Below, piece after piece: positions 24,536-32,649 of a stretch of 42,157 nt of DNA (its first letter is position 1; each line of letters opens with the position of its first letter). Location: NCBI GenBank assembly GCA_902789515.1, contig CADAOK010000002.1:1-42157 (forward strand). The letters run 5' to 3'. A program made the position numbers and the translations under genes. Source of the DNA: Oscillospiraceae bacterium (lineage in GTDB: Bacteria > Bacillota > Clostridia > Saccharofermentanales > Saccharofermentanaceae). The notes under the pieces were generated by a model. That model searched no databases. It was given only the letters and a program-made list of their open reading frames with translations, and was not told the DNA's origin.

Positions 24536-25822
24536 ATGATTCGTTTATATATCGATCCGGGAACAGGCAGCATGCTGTTCACCGTTTTTATCGGGATTAT
24601 CAGTGCGGCAGTATATGTCGCAAGGGCAGTCATAATCAAGATCAAGAATTCGGTCGGCGCAGGCAAGAAGATACAGGCCGACAAGAACAAGATACCTGTC
24701 GTCATCTTCTCCGATCACAAACGTTATTTCAGCACATTCAAGCCCATCTGCGACGAACTCGACAAGAAGGGAGTGCGCGTTGTCTATATGACCATGTCGC
24801 CCGACGATCCGGCGCTTGAGGCTAAGTATGAGAATGTCGAGGCAGAGTTCATCGGCAGCGGCAACGATGCTTTCGCGCGGATGAACCTGCTCAATGCAAG
24901 GATCGTGCTCTCTACCACCCCGAGCCTCGATGTCTTCCAGTGGAAGCGTTCCAAGGATGTCGACTGGTATGTTCATGTCCTGCACAGCGCCGGAGATGTT
25001 ACCATGTACCGTCTCTTTGGCATCGACTATTACGATGCTCTGCTCCTTTCAGGCAAGTTCCAGGAAGACGAGGTCAGGGCGCTTGAGGAGATGAGACATC
25101 TTCCCGCCAAGGAGATTGTTATGGCGGGCATCCCCTATATGGATGAGATGGCCAGGCGGGCCGAGACTCTCGAGACCAAAAAGCATGATGTGCCCACAGT
25201 GCTCCTGGCACCCACCTGGGGGCAGTACGGCCTGCTTACAAGATACGGCGCAGAGCTCATAGAGAGCCTTGTAAATACGGGATATAACATTGTTATACGC
25301 CCCCATCCGCAGTCATTTACCGCAGACAAGGATGTTATCGAGCCCCTCATGGCGAAGTTCCCTGAATCAGAGAAGCTCCACTGGAACAGGGACAACGATA
25401 ATTTCGAAGTCCTGGCGGATTCGGACATCATGATCTCGGATTTCTCGGCAGTCAACTTCGACTATGCCTTCGTCTTCAACAGACCGCTTATCTATTCGAA
25501 CACGGGATTTACAAAGAACCTTTATGACGCATGGAGATTCGAGGAAGATCCCTGGAATGTGTCCACGCCCCGCAAGATCGGTGTCGAGCTGACCAAGGAG
25601 AATATCCCGAATCTTAAGACCATAATCGATGATGCGATCAGCAGCTCGAGCCTTGATGAGGCCAGACAGACCGCCAAGGCCGAGACCTGGTGCAATATCG
25701 GATCATCAGCAAAGATAATCGCAGACTACCTCGCAGACAAGCTCGAAGAACTCGGCAAAGCGGATGTCCCCGAAGAGGATGCCGGAGAGACAAAGGCCGT
25801 AGCGGCGGAGGTGACGAAATGA
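24536..25822 (+). CDS. CDP-glycerol glycerophosphotransferase-family protein (TagB/TagF-like), copy 2
   Basis: 428 residues and clearly paralogous to the protein at 16459-17730. It has the same anchor (YIDPGTGSMLFTVFIGII), the same linker style, HVLHSAGD, RPHPQSFTADKD and SDIMISDFSAVNFDYAF. The differences (Ser/Ala for Gly in the SDFSG motif, a shorter N-terminus, an Ala/Glu-rich tail) suggest another donor or acceptor rather than redundancy. It should act at the inner membrane face on a lipid-linked acceptor. Its stop overlaps the start of the next gene by four bases (ATGA), as its counterpart is linked to the first YidC-LtaS gene through the operon. GAGGTG lies seven bases before the ATG. 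Confidence 0.88.
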   Translation: MIRLYIDPGTGSMLFTVFIGIISAAVYVARAVIIKIKNSVGAGKKIQADKNKIPVVIFSDHKRYFSTFKPICDELDKKGVRVVYMTMSPDDPALEAKYENVEAEFIGSGNDAFARMNLLNARIVLSTTPSLDVFQWKRSKDVDWYVHVLHSAGDVTMYRLFGIDYYDALLLSGKFQEDEVRALEEMRHLPAKEIVMAGIPYMDEMARRAETLETKKHDVPTVLLAPTWGQYGLLTRYGAELIESLVNTGYNIVIRPHPQSFTADKDVIEPLMAKFPESEKLHWNRDNDNFEVLADSDIMISDFSAVNFDYAFVFNRPLIYSNTGFTKNLYDAWRFEEDPWNVSTPRKIGVELTKENIPNLKTIIDDAISSSSLDEARQTAKAETWCNIGSSAKIIADYLADKLEELGKADVPEEDAGETKAVAAEVTK

Positions 25823-28446
25823 ACTTCTGGATGTATCTTTACGACCTTTTCATATACCCGATCGAACTTGTTTTCGAGATACTGTTCTCGCTGATATTCA
25901 AGATGACCGGCAACGAGGCAGTTGCCCTGATACTGCTCTCTCTCGCAGTGAACTTCCTCGTACTCCCCCTCTACAACAGAGCGGACAGGATACAGGATGA
26001 ATCACGCATCAAAGAGAAGGAGATCGCTCCTTTCATCAAGCACATCAGACAGAACTTCAAAGGCGACGAGCGCTTCATGCTCCTTCAGACCTGCTACCGT
26101 CAGCATGACTACAGCCCGCTGAATGTCCTCAAGAGTTCAGTATCGCTCCTTCTGCAGATACCTTTCTTCATGGCAGCTTACAATATGCTTTCCGATAACC
26201 GTCTTCTCGCGGGAACGGCGATGGGTCCTATCAAGGATCTCTCCGCACCGGACGGCCTTATTGTGATCGGAGCCGTCGCGATCAATCTCCTTCCGATCCT
26301 GATGACCGTAATCAACCTGATCTCCGGTCTCATATACGGCAAGGATATGCCCCTAAAGTCCATGATCCAGCTCTATGCGCTTGCGGCAGTCTTCCTTGTA
26401 CTCCTGTACAACTCGCCTGCAGGACTTGTTTTCTATTGGACACTTAATAATGTTTTCTCCCTTTGCAAGAACATCGTCATCAGACTGATGGCAAAGAAGA
26501 AAGCCAAGAAAGAAGCTGCGGCAGAAGATGCCAAGAAGGCCAAGGATGCAACAGGTCTCGTATTCCTCATGTCATCGGTCTTCCTCGCAGTCTATGTCGG
26601 TTTCTATCTGCCTTCCTGCGTAATGAATTCCTCACCGAAGGAATTCGTTAACCGTGCGACTCTCATCAACCCCGCATACTATCTTGCAGTGCCTTTCATC
26701 ACGGACATCGGACTGTTCGTGCTCTGGGGCGGACTGTTCTATCTGCTTGCCGCACCGAAAGCAAGAAAGATAATGGCGGGCTTTATGTTTGCGGCATCCT
26801 GCTGCGCAGTTTTTACCGGCCAGCTCTTCAGCAACGAATACGGTACCATGTCTTCGCTTCTTGTGTATGACGGCATCGTCACTCCCAAGACCAACCAGAT
26901 ACTGCTTAACCTCGGCGGCATCGTTCTCATCACCGCTGTCTGCTTTGTTCTCGTGAGATTCCTCAAGCCTCTAGCCGGAACCATCGCAGGCGTCGGAGCC
27001 GCAGTGCTCATCGTTATGACCTGCATGAACATCTACACCATAACTGATACATTCAGATGGAAGTTTGATGAAGGTCTCAACGACAGTGCCAAGCCGGAAT
27101 TCACTCTGTCGACTGAAGGTCAGAACGTCGTAGTCATCATGGTCGACCGTGCGGTTGGTCCGATGGTGCCCTATATCTTCGCGGAGAATCCTGATCTCTA
27201 TGAGAAGTTCGACGGCTTCACATATTATGAGAACACGATGTCTTTCGGACCGTCGACCAACTTCGGAGCACCCGCACTGTACGGCGGATATGACTATCTG
27301 CCCTATGACATGAACCAGCAGAAGGACAGGCTCCTCGTGGATAAGCATGACGAATCGCTCAAGGTGCTCCCGACGATATTCACGAATGAAGGTTATAACT
27401 GCACCTTTGTAAACCCGACCTATGCAGGTTATTCATGGATACCTGATCTGTCGGTCTTCGATGATATGGAGAATGTCGACGCGTACAACATCGGATACAA
27501 CTTTGTTGACGGTATCGAGGGTTACTGCGAAGGCGCCGAGAACATCATGCTCCACAACCTCTGCTGCTTCAGTTACTTCAAGGCTTGCCCTCTGTTTATG
27601 CAGCTTGCGGTATATGACGACGGCAACTACAACACCCTCAGCCTCATCGATTATGACGCGGCTATCCAGACCACAAACGGTCTGTCACAGGCATACGGCC
27701 ACAATGTTGATTTCGAGGCTCAGTACTATGCTCTTAAGGGCATGCCGGAGATGACGCAGATCCTTGATGACGACAGCAACAACCTGCTCATCTTCTGCAC
27801 GGAGATCACGCACAATCCCACGCTCCTCCAGGAGCCTGATTATGTTCCTTCCTCGATCGTTGACAACACTGCTTACGATACTGACTGGGACAGCAAATTC
27901 ACCATCAACGGCATAACTATGAAAATGGATAACATCACCCAGGTCAAGCACTACGAAGTCAATGTGGCGGCATATATGCTCCTCGGCGAATGGTTCGACT
28001 ATCTGCGCGAGAACGGACTGTACGACAACACGAGGATAATCATCGTCGCGGACCACGGTTACTTCCTCGGCCAGTTCGACTACATGCTCAACGACAACAT
28101 CAAGGCTATGACTGTAAAGAGCGATTACAACTTCGACGCCGAGAGCTTCGCGCCCGTTCTGATGGTAAAGGATTTTAACTCTACGGGATTTACTGTATCG
28201 AGCGACTTCATGACCAATGCGGACACGCCTTATCTCGCTACTCAGGGTATCATCGATAACCCGACGAACCCCTTCACCGGCAATCCGCTCATCATGAGCA
28301 AGGATTACACGGGAACGATGTTCATAACGGGTTCAGGCGAGTTCAACGTCAAGGAAGCAGATACCACATTCCTCGCAGGTCCGTGGTATATCGCACCGGG
28401 CGGACTCAAGAGCGTTCCGGCATGGCAGTTCGTATTCTGGGGATGA
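25819..28446 (+). CDS. YidC/Oxa1-like domain fused to LtaS-type alkaline-phosphatase-fold transferase, copy 2
   Basis: 875 residues and homologous along its whole length to the protein at 21841-24423. The YidC-like part (1-230) has LSLAVNFLVLPLYNRADRI, FKGDERFMLLQTCYR, LLLQIPFFMAAYNML and YNSPAGLVFYWTLNNVFSL; the groove Arg position is Asn45. The membrane stretch (about 285-445) is followed by the outer domain with VVVIMVDRAVG, PSTNFGAPALYGG, TEITHNP and VADHGYFLGQFD. All catalytic-type residues are kept. The start at 25819 has GGAGG eight bases ahead; longer frames to 25690 overlap the upstream gene and are not credible. The stop abuts the stop of the convergent SGNH gene, with no bases between. 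Confidence 0.9.
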   Translation: MNFWMYLYDLFIYPIELVFEILFSLIFKMTGNEAVALILLSLAVNFLVLPLYNRADRIQDESRIKEKEIAPFIKHIRQNFKGDERFMLLQTCYRQHDYSPLNVLKSSVSLLLQIPFFMAAYNMLSDNRLLAGTAMGPIKDLSAPDGLIVIGAVAINLLPILMTVINLISGLIYGKDMPLKSMIQLYALAAVFLVLLYNSPAGLVFYWTLNNVFSLCKNIVIRLMAKKKAKKEAAAEDAKKAKDATGLVFLMSSVFLAVYVGFYLPSCVMNSSPKEFVNRATLINPAYYLAVPFITDIGLFVLWGGLFYLLAAPKARKIMAGFMFAASCCAVFTGQLFSNEYGTMSSLLVYDGIVTPKTNQILLNLGGIVLITAVCFVLVRFLKPLAGTIAGVGAAVLIVMTCMNIYTITDTFRWKFDEGLNDSAKPEFTLSTEGQNVVVIMVDRAVGPMVPYIFAENPDLYEKFDGFTYYENTMSFGPSTNFGAPALYGGYDYLPYDMNQQKDRLLVDKHDESLKVLPTIFTNEGYNCTFVNPTYAGYSWIPDLSVFDDMENVDAYNIGYNFVDGIEGYCEGAENIMLHNLCCFSYFKACPLFMQLAVYDDGNYNTLSLIDYDAAIQTTNGLSQAYGHNVDFEAQYYALKGMPEMTQILDDDSNNLLIFCTEITHNPTLLQEPDYVPSSIVDNTAYDTDWDSKFTINGITMKMDNITQVKHYEVNVAAYMLLGEWFDYLRENGLYDNTRIIIVADHGYFLGQFDYMLNDNIKAMTVKSDYNFDAESFAPVLMVKDFNSTGFTVSSDFMTNADTPYLATQGIIDNPTNPFTGNPLIMSKDYTGTMFITGSGEFNVKEADTTFLAGPWYIAPGGLKSVPAWQFVFWG

Positions 28447-29076
28447 TCAACTGACTATAACAGAAGCAACTGCTTCGGCAAGACCCTCGTGGGCTGCGGC
28501 GGTAAGATGAAGTCCGTCGGTCTGTGAGGGTCTTATATATTCCGCGGCATTAAGGAATCTGACTCCGAGTTCGTCCGCGACCTCTTCATAGAATCCGGCA
28601 AGCTCCCGGGATTTACGGCATGATGTCTCATCGAACGATCCGGCAAAAGGTCCCGTCAGCACATCTTCCGTTATCTCTGGCGGCGAGACTATGATCACTT
28701 CCGGGGCGTATTTCTGTTTGTATTCGAGAGTATCCACCGCTGCTTTTACAACGGCTCTCATGCCCGCTGCGATATCGCTGCAGGACGCACCGTAACTTAC
28801 CTTCATGTCGTTGCTTCCGAGCATGATGACAAGCACATCGACAGGACGGTGTGAACACACTATGCCCTTTATGTAATCGAGTCCGTTCTTCCAGTCATCA
28901 TTGGGATCCTCAAAGACGGTAGTACGCCCGTTGCAGCCTTCTTCGATTATGTCGTATCTGTCGCCTAATATCCGCTGCAAGACGCAGGGCCACCTGACCT
29001 CCGCGTTATACCTTCCGCCCGTAACGGGCTCATATCCGTATGTGTTGGAATCGCCGAAACAAACAACTGTCTTCAT
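28447..29076 (-). CDS. SGNH/GDSL-type esterase
   Basis: 209 residues. Block I is VVCFGDSNTYGYEP (nucleophile Ser in GDSN), then EEGCNGRTT (block II Gly), LGSNDMK (block III Asn) and DGLHLT (block V Asp-His). All four SGNH positions are present. The N-terminal pattern resembles the small arylesterase/acyltransferase group rather than secreted lipases, and no signal peptide is present, so a cytoplasmic esterase or deacylase is likely. It starts one base after the stop of the Nudix gene (AAAGG six bases ahead), forming a two-gene unit with it. A longer start at 29118 would overlap the Nudix gene and lacks support. Confidence 0.9.
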   Translation of the reverse strand: MKTVVCFGDSNTYGYEPVTGGRYNAEVRWPCVLQRILGDRYDIIEEGCNGRTTVFEDPNDDWKNGLDYIKGIVCSHRPVDVLVIMLGSNDMKVSYGASCSDIAAGMRAVVKAAVDTLEYKQKYAPEVIIVSPPEITEDVLTGPFAGSFDETSCRKSRELAGFYEEVADELGVRFLNAAEYIRPSQTDGLHLTAAAHEGLAEAVASVIVS

Positions 29077-29077
29077 A

Positions 29078-29773
29078 TCAGCCTTTGAACTTGTAATAAC
29101 GGCTCGGTCTGTGTGCATCTCCGGACGTCATGTGATCGGTCTCGCTGATGAGCTCGGCAACCTTCTTGCGGAAGTTGGCCTTATAGAGCTTCTTGCCGAG
29201 AAGGATCTCATATACCTTCTGGAGCTCGGGAAGAGTGAACTCTTCCGGCATAAGGTTGAATGCGATGGATGTGGTCTCCGTTTTCGAGCGGATGCGTTCC
29301 CTGCCGCACTCGATTATCTGTCTGTGGTCGAATGCGATGCCTTCCTTTGAACCGAGGATCTCATCAACATCCGTAAGCTCTGTCTTCTCGCTCCTGAGAC
29401 CTGTCCTCAGGTGGATCTTCTCGACCGGAACTAGTGCCATATATGCGATGGATACGACTCTCATACGGGGGTCCCTGTCAACTTCACCGAATGTATAGAG
29501 CTGCTCGAAATAAATATCCTCGAGACCGGCCTCTTCCCTGATACCGCGCTTGGCAGCATCATCTACAGATTCAGACATGCCCACGAAAACGCCGGGAAGA
29601 GCAAGATCCCCTTTGAAGGGATACTCCTGACGTCTGACCGTAACCACCTTGAGGCGGCCGTCCTCAACCGTGAACACCAGAATATCAACAGCTACAGAGG
29701 GCTTCTCAAAAGCCTCGCTGCTGTATGTCTTGAGGAATTCCTGTTCTGCCTTGATCTTATCTTTCTTTGCCAT
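29078..29773 (-). CDS. NrtR-like Nudix-domain transcriptional regulator
   Basis: 231 residues. A Nudix fold (about 28-155) is followed by a winged helix-turn-helix-like C-terminus (about 160-225: FTLPELQKVYEILLGKKL, ANFRKKVAEL), the architecture of NrtR regulators that sense ADP-ribose or related molecules. The Nudix box reads ESVDDAAKRGIREEAGLE: the Glu expected after the first Arg is Gly and the leading Gly is Val, so hydrolysis may be weakened or lost, as in other NrtR proteins. It is preceded by a good promoter that contains an inverted repeat, suggesting autoregulation. ATG 29773 (AAGGGA eight bases ahead) is preferred to GTG 29779. Its true effector and targets are unknown. Confidence 0.8.
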   Translation of the reverse strand: MAKKDKIKAEQEFLKTYSSEAFEKPSVAVDILVFTVEDGRLKVVTVRRQEYPFKGDLALPGVFVGMSESVDDAAKRGIREEAGLEDIYFEQLYTFGEVDRDPRMRVVSIAYMALVPVEKIHLRTGLRSEKTELTDVDEILGSKEGIAFDHRQIIECGRERIRSKTETTSIAFNLMPEEFTLPELQKVYEILLGKKLYKANFRKKVAELISETDHMTSGDAHRPSRYYKFKG

Positions 29774-29813
29774 ATACACATCCCTTTCCCGTCATCATGA
29801 TATCTATGTCTGG

Positions 29814-29842
29814 ATAATAGTATTTGATTGCTACTATGTCAA
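29814..29842 (-). promoter_or_regulatory. Promoter of the Nudix/SGNH unit with embedded operator-like palindrome
   Basis: Minus-strand TTGACA (29842-29837), 17-base spacer, TATTAT (29819-29814). The inverted repeat ATAGTA-N9-TACTAT (29817-29837) fills the spacer and touches both boxes. A dimeric regulator bound there would block transcription; the product of the gene itself is the obvious candidate. Confidence 0.65.
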
Positions 29843-29891
29843 GGTCTTTTTTCCGCAAGTCTCAATATTCGCGCATTCGGCATGTTCGATA

Positions 29892-29920
29892 TTCCAACAC
29901 CGGCATCCCAAAGTTATAAT
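29892..29920 (+). promoter_or_regulatory. Candidate promoter of the two small unknown genes
   Basis: TTCCAA (29892-29897), 17-base spacer, perfect TATAAT (29915-29920), 27 bases ahead of the ATG at 29947. The -35 match is weak. Confidence 0.45.
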
Positions 29921-29946
29921 TTAATAAAAAATAACGGAGGCAGATC

Positions 29947-30291
29947 ATGGACTGGAATGATTTCGATATGGAGACCACGTGGATAGACAGATTCTCGTAC
30001 TACCTTGACCCCGAGAACAGGGATGACCTGAGCAAAGATGATCTGCTGAGCGCCCTGTCTGTGGCTGTGGCAATGTATTGCGATGAGTATCAGAATACTT
30101 GCCTTCTTGAAGACAGCATCTCGAACACTTTCGGTGAGGAGGCTCTCGATAAGATCCTTGAAGACGGGACGCCGGAAGACGATGTCGTACGATTCGTGGA
30201 AGTCGGGGAATGCGCATCATCAGCTTCGCGCACAAGGCTCGCACTTGAATATCTGAGGCAGCTCAAGGAAGGCGACGGAAAGGATACCTGA
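29947..30291 (+). CDS. Small acidic protein of unknown function
   Basis: 114 residues, acidic (many Asp/Glu), predicted helical and soluble, without signal peptide or membrane segment. Visible features are only an N-terminal aromatic patch (MDWNDFDMETTWIDRFSYYL) and scattered Cys. I do not recognise a family. GGAGG lies eight bases before the ATG, codon use resembles the neighbours, and the next small gene follows after three bases, so both are probably expressed as a pair. Confidence 0.65.
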   Translation: MDWNDFDMETTWIDRFSYYLDPENRDDLSKDDLLSALSVAVAMYCDEYQNTCLLEDSISNTFGEEALDKILEDGTPEDDVVRFVEVGECASSASRTRLALEYLRQLKEGDGKDT

Positions 30292-30294
30292 GCC

Positions 30295-30615
30295 ATGACA
30301 GAAGACAGATTGCAGGGTGATGTAATGCAGGCTGTCGCTGCATTTGTGCTTAAAGACCTCTATGACAACAGGGGCTGCGGAGATGTCATGGAAGCCGCCG
30401 ACAGGCTTTGTGTGGCGGTGGGTGCCGGCATCCTCGAGGCTATCGGCATATACGGAAGCCAGGGACCCGAGACTATCTCGGTTGAAAACGATCACTGGAT
30501 AGACAGGGATGTGACGGACAGCCTGCCGGCTGAGGACCGCCGGCTCCTGGACCTTTACATGATATCACTCGCAATGCGCATAGCAGAGCGCCATACACCG
30601 GAGAAGAGCGCCTGA
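30295..30615 (+). CDS. Small protein of unknown function
   Basis: 106 residues, predicted mostly helical and soluble. It shares with its upstream neighbour an acidic character and similar size but no clear repeat of sequence. I see no known motif. It begins three bases after the previous stop; a weak AAGG lies about 15 bases ahead, so it probably depends on translational coupling. Its ending region is Arg/Glu-rich (MRIAERHTPEKSA). Confidence 0.6.
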   Translation: MTEDRLQGDVMQAVAAFVLKDLYDNRGCGDVMEAADRLCVAVGAGILEAIGIYGSQGPETISVENDHWIDRDVTDSLPAEDRRLLDLYMISLAMRIAERHTPEKSA

Positions 30616-30655
30616 ACCTCTATGTCATTCCCTCATTTTTGACTTAATCTGCGTT

Positions 30656-30683
30656 TTGACACTCGCGTCATTACTGTTATAAT
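30656..30683 (+). promoter_or_regulatory. glmS promoter
   Basis: Consensus TTGACA (30656-30661), 16-base spacer, consensus TATAAT (30678-30683). The leader to the ATG at 30720 is only about 30 bases, leaving no room for a glmS ribozyme. Confidence 0.85.
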
Positions 30684-30719
30684 GCGTAATTAAAATTTCT
30701 GATGCCGAGGTGCAACATT

Positions 30720-32570
30720 ATGTGCGGAATTGTCGGATACACCGGAAAGAAAAAAGCTGCTCCCATCCTTCTCGACGGACTTGAGAAGCTCGAATACAGA
30801 GGCTACGATTCAGCCGGTATCGCAGTCAGGGACGGCGACAAGGACGCCACGGTCGTAAAGGCCAAGGGCAGGCTTAAGGTCCTCTCCGAGAAGACTGACG
30901 CAGGCAAGGCCATCAAGGGTACCTGCGGCATCGGCCACACAAGATGGGCAACCCACGGCGAACCTTCAGAGAACAATGCTCATCCCCACATTACGGACGA
31001 TTTCAATGTTGTCGGTGTTCACAACGGCATCATCGAGAACTATCAGCAGCTCAGAGAGAAGATGATCCGCAAGGGTTATAAATTCTATTCTGATACTGAT
31101 ACCGAAGTTGCGATCAAGACCATCGATTACTACTATAAGAAATATACCCACGATCCGATCGAGGCTCTTGCCAAGACCATGGTCCGTGTAAGAGGCTCTT
31201 ATGCCCTGGCGGTAATGTTCAAGGATCATCCCGGCAAGATCTTCGTTGCCCGCAAGGACAGCCCGATGATCGTAGGCGTAACCAAGGACGAGTCTTTCGT
31301 CGCCTCCGATGTTCCCGCCATCCTCAAGTACACAAGAAATGTCTATTATATAGATGACCTCGAGATGGCATGCCTTGAATCAGGCACAGCCACCTTCTAT
31401 AACCTCGACGGCGATGTTGTCGAGAAGACTCCCGTGGAGATCGACTGGGATGCGTCTTCAGCTGAGAAGGAAGGTTTCGAGCACTTCATGATGAAGGAGA
31501 TCAACGAGCAGCCCCGCGCAGTCTCGGATACTCTAGGTTCCTTCGTGTCCTCCGAAGATGACAAGTATAAGATCGACTTTACTTCCGCAGGATTTACCGA
31601 TGAAGAGATCAAAGCATTTACGCAGATTTATTTCGTCGCGTGCGGTTCCGCTTACCATGTAGGCATGGCAGCACAGTATGTCATAGAAGACCTCGCGGGA
31701 CTTCCCGTAAGATGCGAGCTCGCATCGGAGTTCCGCTACAGGAATATGCCCATAGACAAGAACACACTGGTCGTCATCATCAGCCAGTCCGGTGAGACAG
31801 CAGACTCTCTTGCTGCTCTCAGGAAGTGCAAGGAAATCGGCATCAAGACCCTGGCCATCGTCAACGTCGTCGGTTCTTCCATCGCACGTGAGGCAGACCA
31901 CGCGCTCTACACACTCGCCGGTCCCGAGATCTCCGTTGCCACCACGAAAGCCTACAGCGCACAGCTCGCACTCTCATATGTGCTTGCGATCGAATTCGCA
32001 TCAGTCAGAGGCACGATCGACGAAGAGAAGAAACAGGCTCTCCTCACTGAGCTCGTTACCATCCCCGAGAAGATCAAGAAGACTCTCGAGGACAAGGAGC
32101 GCATCCAGTGGTTCGCAAGCAAACTCGCCGCTCAGAAGGACATCTTCTTCATCGGCCGCGGCATCGACTATGCCATCTGCATGGAAGGCTCCCTCAAGAT
32201 GAAGGAGATCTCTTATATCCACAGCGAAGCATATGCTGCAGGAGAGCTCAAGCACGGCACAATAAGCCTTATTGAGGAAGGTACTTTCGTTATCGGTTCC
32301 CTCACGCAGAGCGAGCTTTACGAGAAGACACTGTCCAACCTGGTGGAGACCAAGACAAGAGGATCTTACCTGATGGCTCTTACGAGCTTTGGCAACTACT
32401 CGATAGAGGACCAGGCGGACTTCGTCGTATATGTACCGAAGATCGACGATCATTTCGCGGCATCGCTTGCCATCATCCCGCTGCAGCTCATGGGTTACTA
32501 TGTATCCTGCGCGAGAGGCCTCGACGTCGACAAGCCGCGTAACCTCGCAAAGAGCGTTACCGTCGAGTAA
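30720..32570 (+). CDS. glmS: Glutamine-fructose-6-phosphate aminotransferase (isomerising)
   Basis: 616 residues, typical length. The start is fixed by the N-terminal nucleophile: after Met removal the chain begins CGIVGYTG, so the ATG at 30720 (GAGGTG seven bases ahead) is correct and longer frames are not. The glutaminase domain (about 1-240) has HTRWATHGEPSENNAHPH and HNGIIENY. Two SIS domains follow (about 290-430 and 465-600) with ACGSAYHVGMAAQY, ISQSGETADSLAAL and FIGRGIDYAICMEGSLKMKE, and the conserved end KSVTVE. The enzyme makes glucosamine-6-phosphate from fructose-6-phosphate and glutamine, feeding peptidoglycan and surface polymers. A strong promoter and a short leader suggest simple high-level expression without the ribozyme control seen in Bacillus. 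Confidence 0.98.
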   Translation: MCGIVGYTGKKKAAPILLDGLEKLEYRGYDSAGIAVRDGDKDATVVKAKGRLKVLSEKTDAGKAIKGTCGIGHTRWATHGEPSENNAHPHITDDFNVVGVHNGIIENYQQLREKMIRKGYKFYSDTDTEVAIKTIDYYYKKYTHDPIEALAKTMVRVRGSYALAVMFKDHPGKIFVARKDSPMIVGVTKDESFVASDVPAILKYTRNVYYIDDLEMACLESGTATFYNLDGDVVEKTPVEIDWDASSAEKEGFEHFMMKEINEQPRAVSDTLGSFVSSEDDKYKIDFTSAGFTDEEIKAFTQIYFVACGSAYHVGMAAQYVIEDLAGLPVRCELASEFRYRNMPIDKNTLVVIISQSGETADSLAALRKCKEIGIKTLAIVNVVGSSIAREADHALYTLAGPEISVATTKAYSAQLALSYVLAIEFASVRGTIDEEKKQALLTELVTIPEKIKKTLEDKERIQWFASKLAAQKDIFFIGRGIDYAICMEGSLKMKEISYIHSEAYAAGELKHGTISLIEEGTFVIGSLTQSELYEKTLSNLVETKTRGSYLMALTSFGNYSIEDQADFVVYVPKIDDHFAASLAIIPLQLMGYYVSCARGLDVDKPRNLAKSVTVE

Positions 32571-32608
32571 AACAGAACTGTTTCTGCCTGCGCGGCGCGC
32601 GAAATAAC

Positions 32609-32637
32609 TTGACAAATGCCCGCGCAAGGCTTAAACT
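32609..32637 (+). promoter_or_regulatory. Promoter of the T-box/trpB2 transcript
   Basis: TTGACA (32609-32614), 17-base spacer, TAAACT (32632-32637), starting about 38 bases after the glmS stop. The leader RNA would begin near 32645, just ahead of T-box stem I. Confidence 0.75.
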
Positions 32638-32649
32638 CCACCCAAACCG

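Noticed and set aside
21841-28446. Genuine second and third YidC insertases
   Set aside because: The groove Arg is replaced by Ser and Asn, and both domains are fused to a large extracellular alkaline-phosphatase-fold domain. Insertase function is not the simplest reading.
30684-30719. glmS ribozyme ahead of glmS
   Set aside because: Promoter boxes at 30656-30683 leave a leader of only about 30 bases, too short for the ribozyme.
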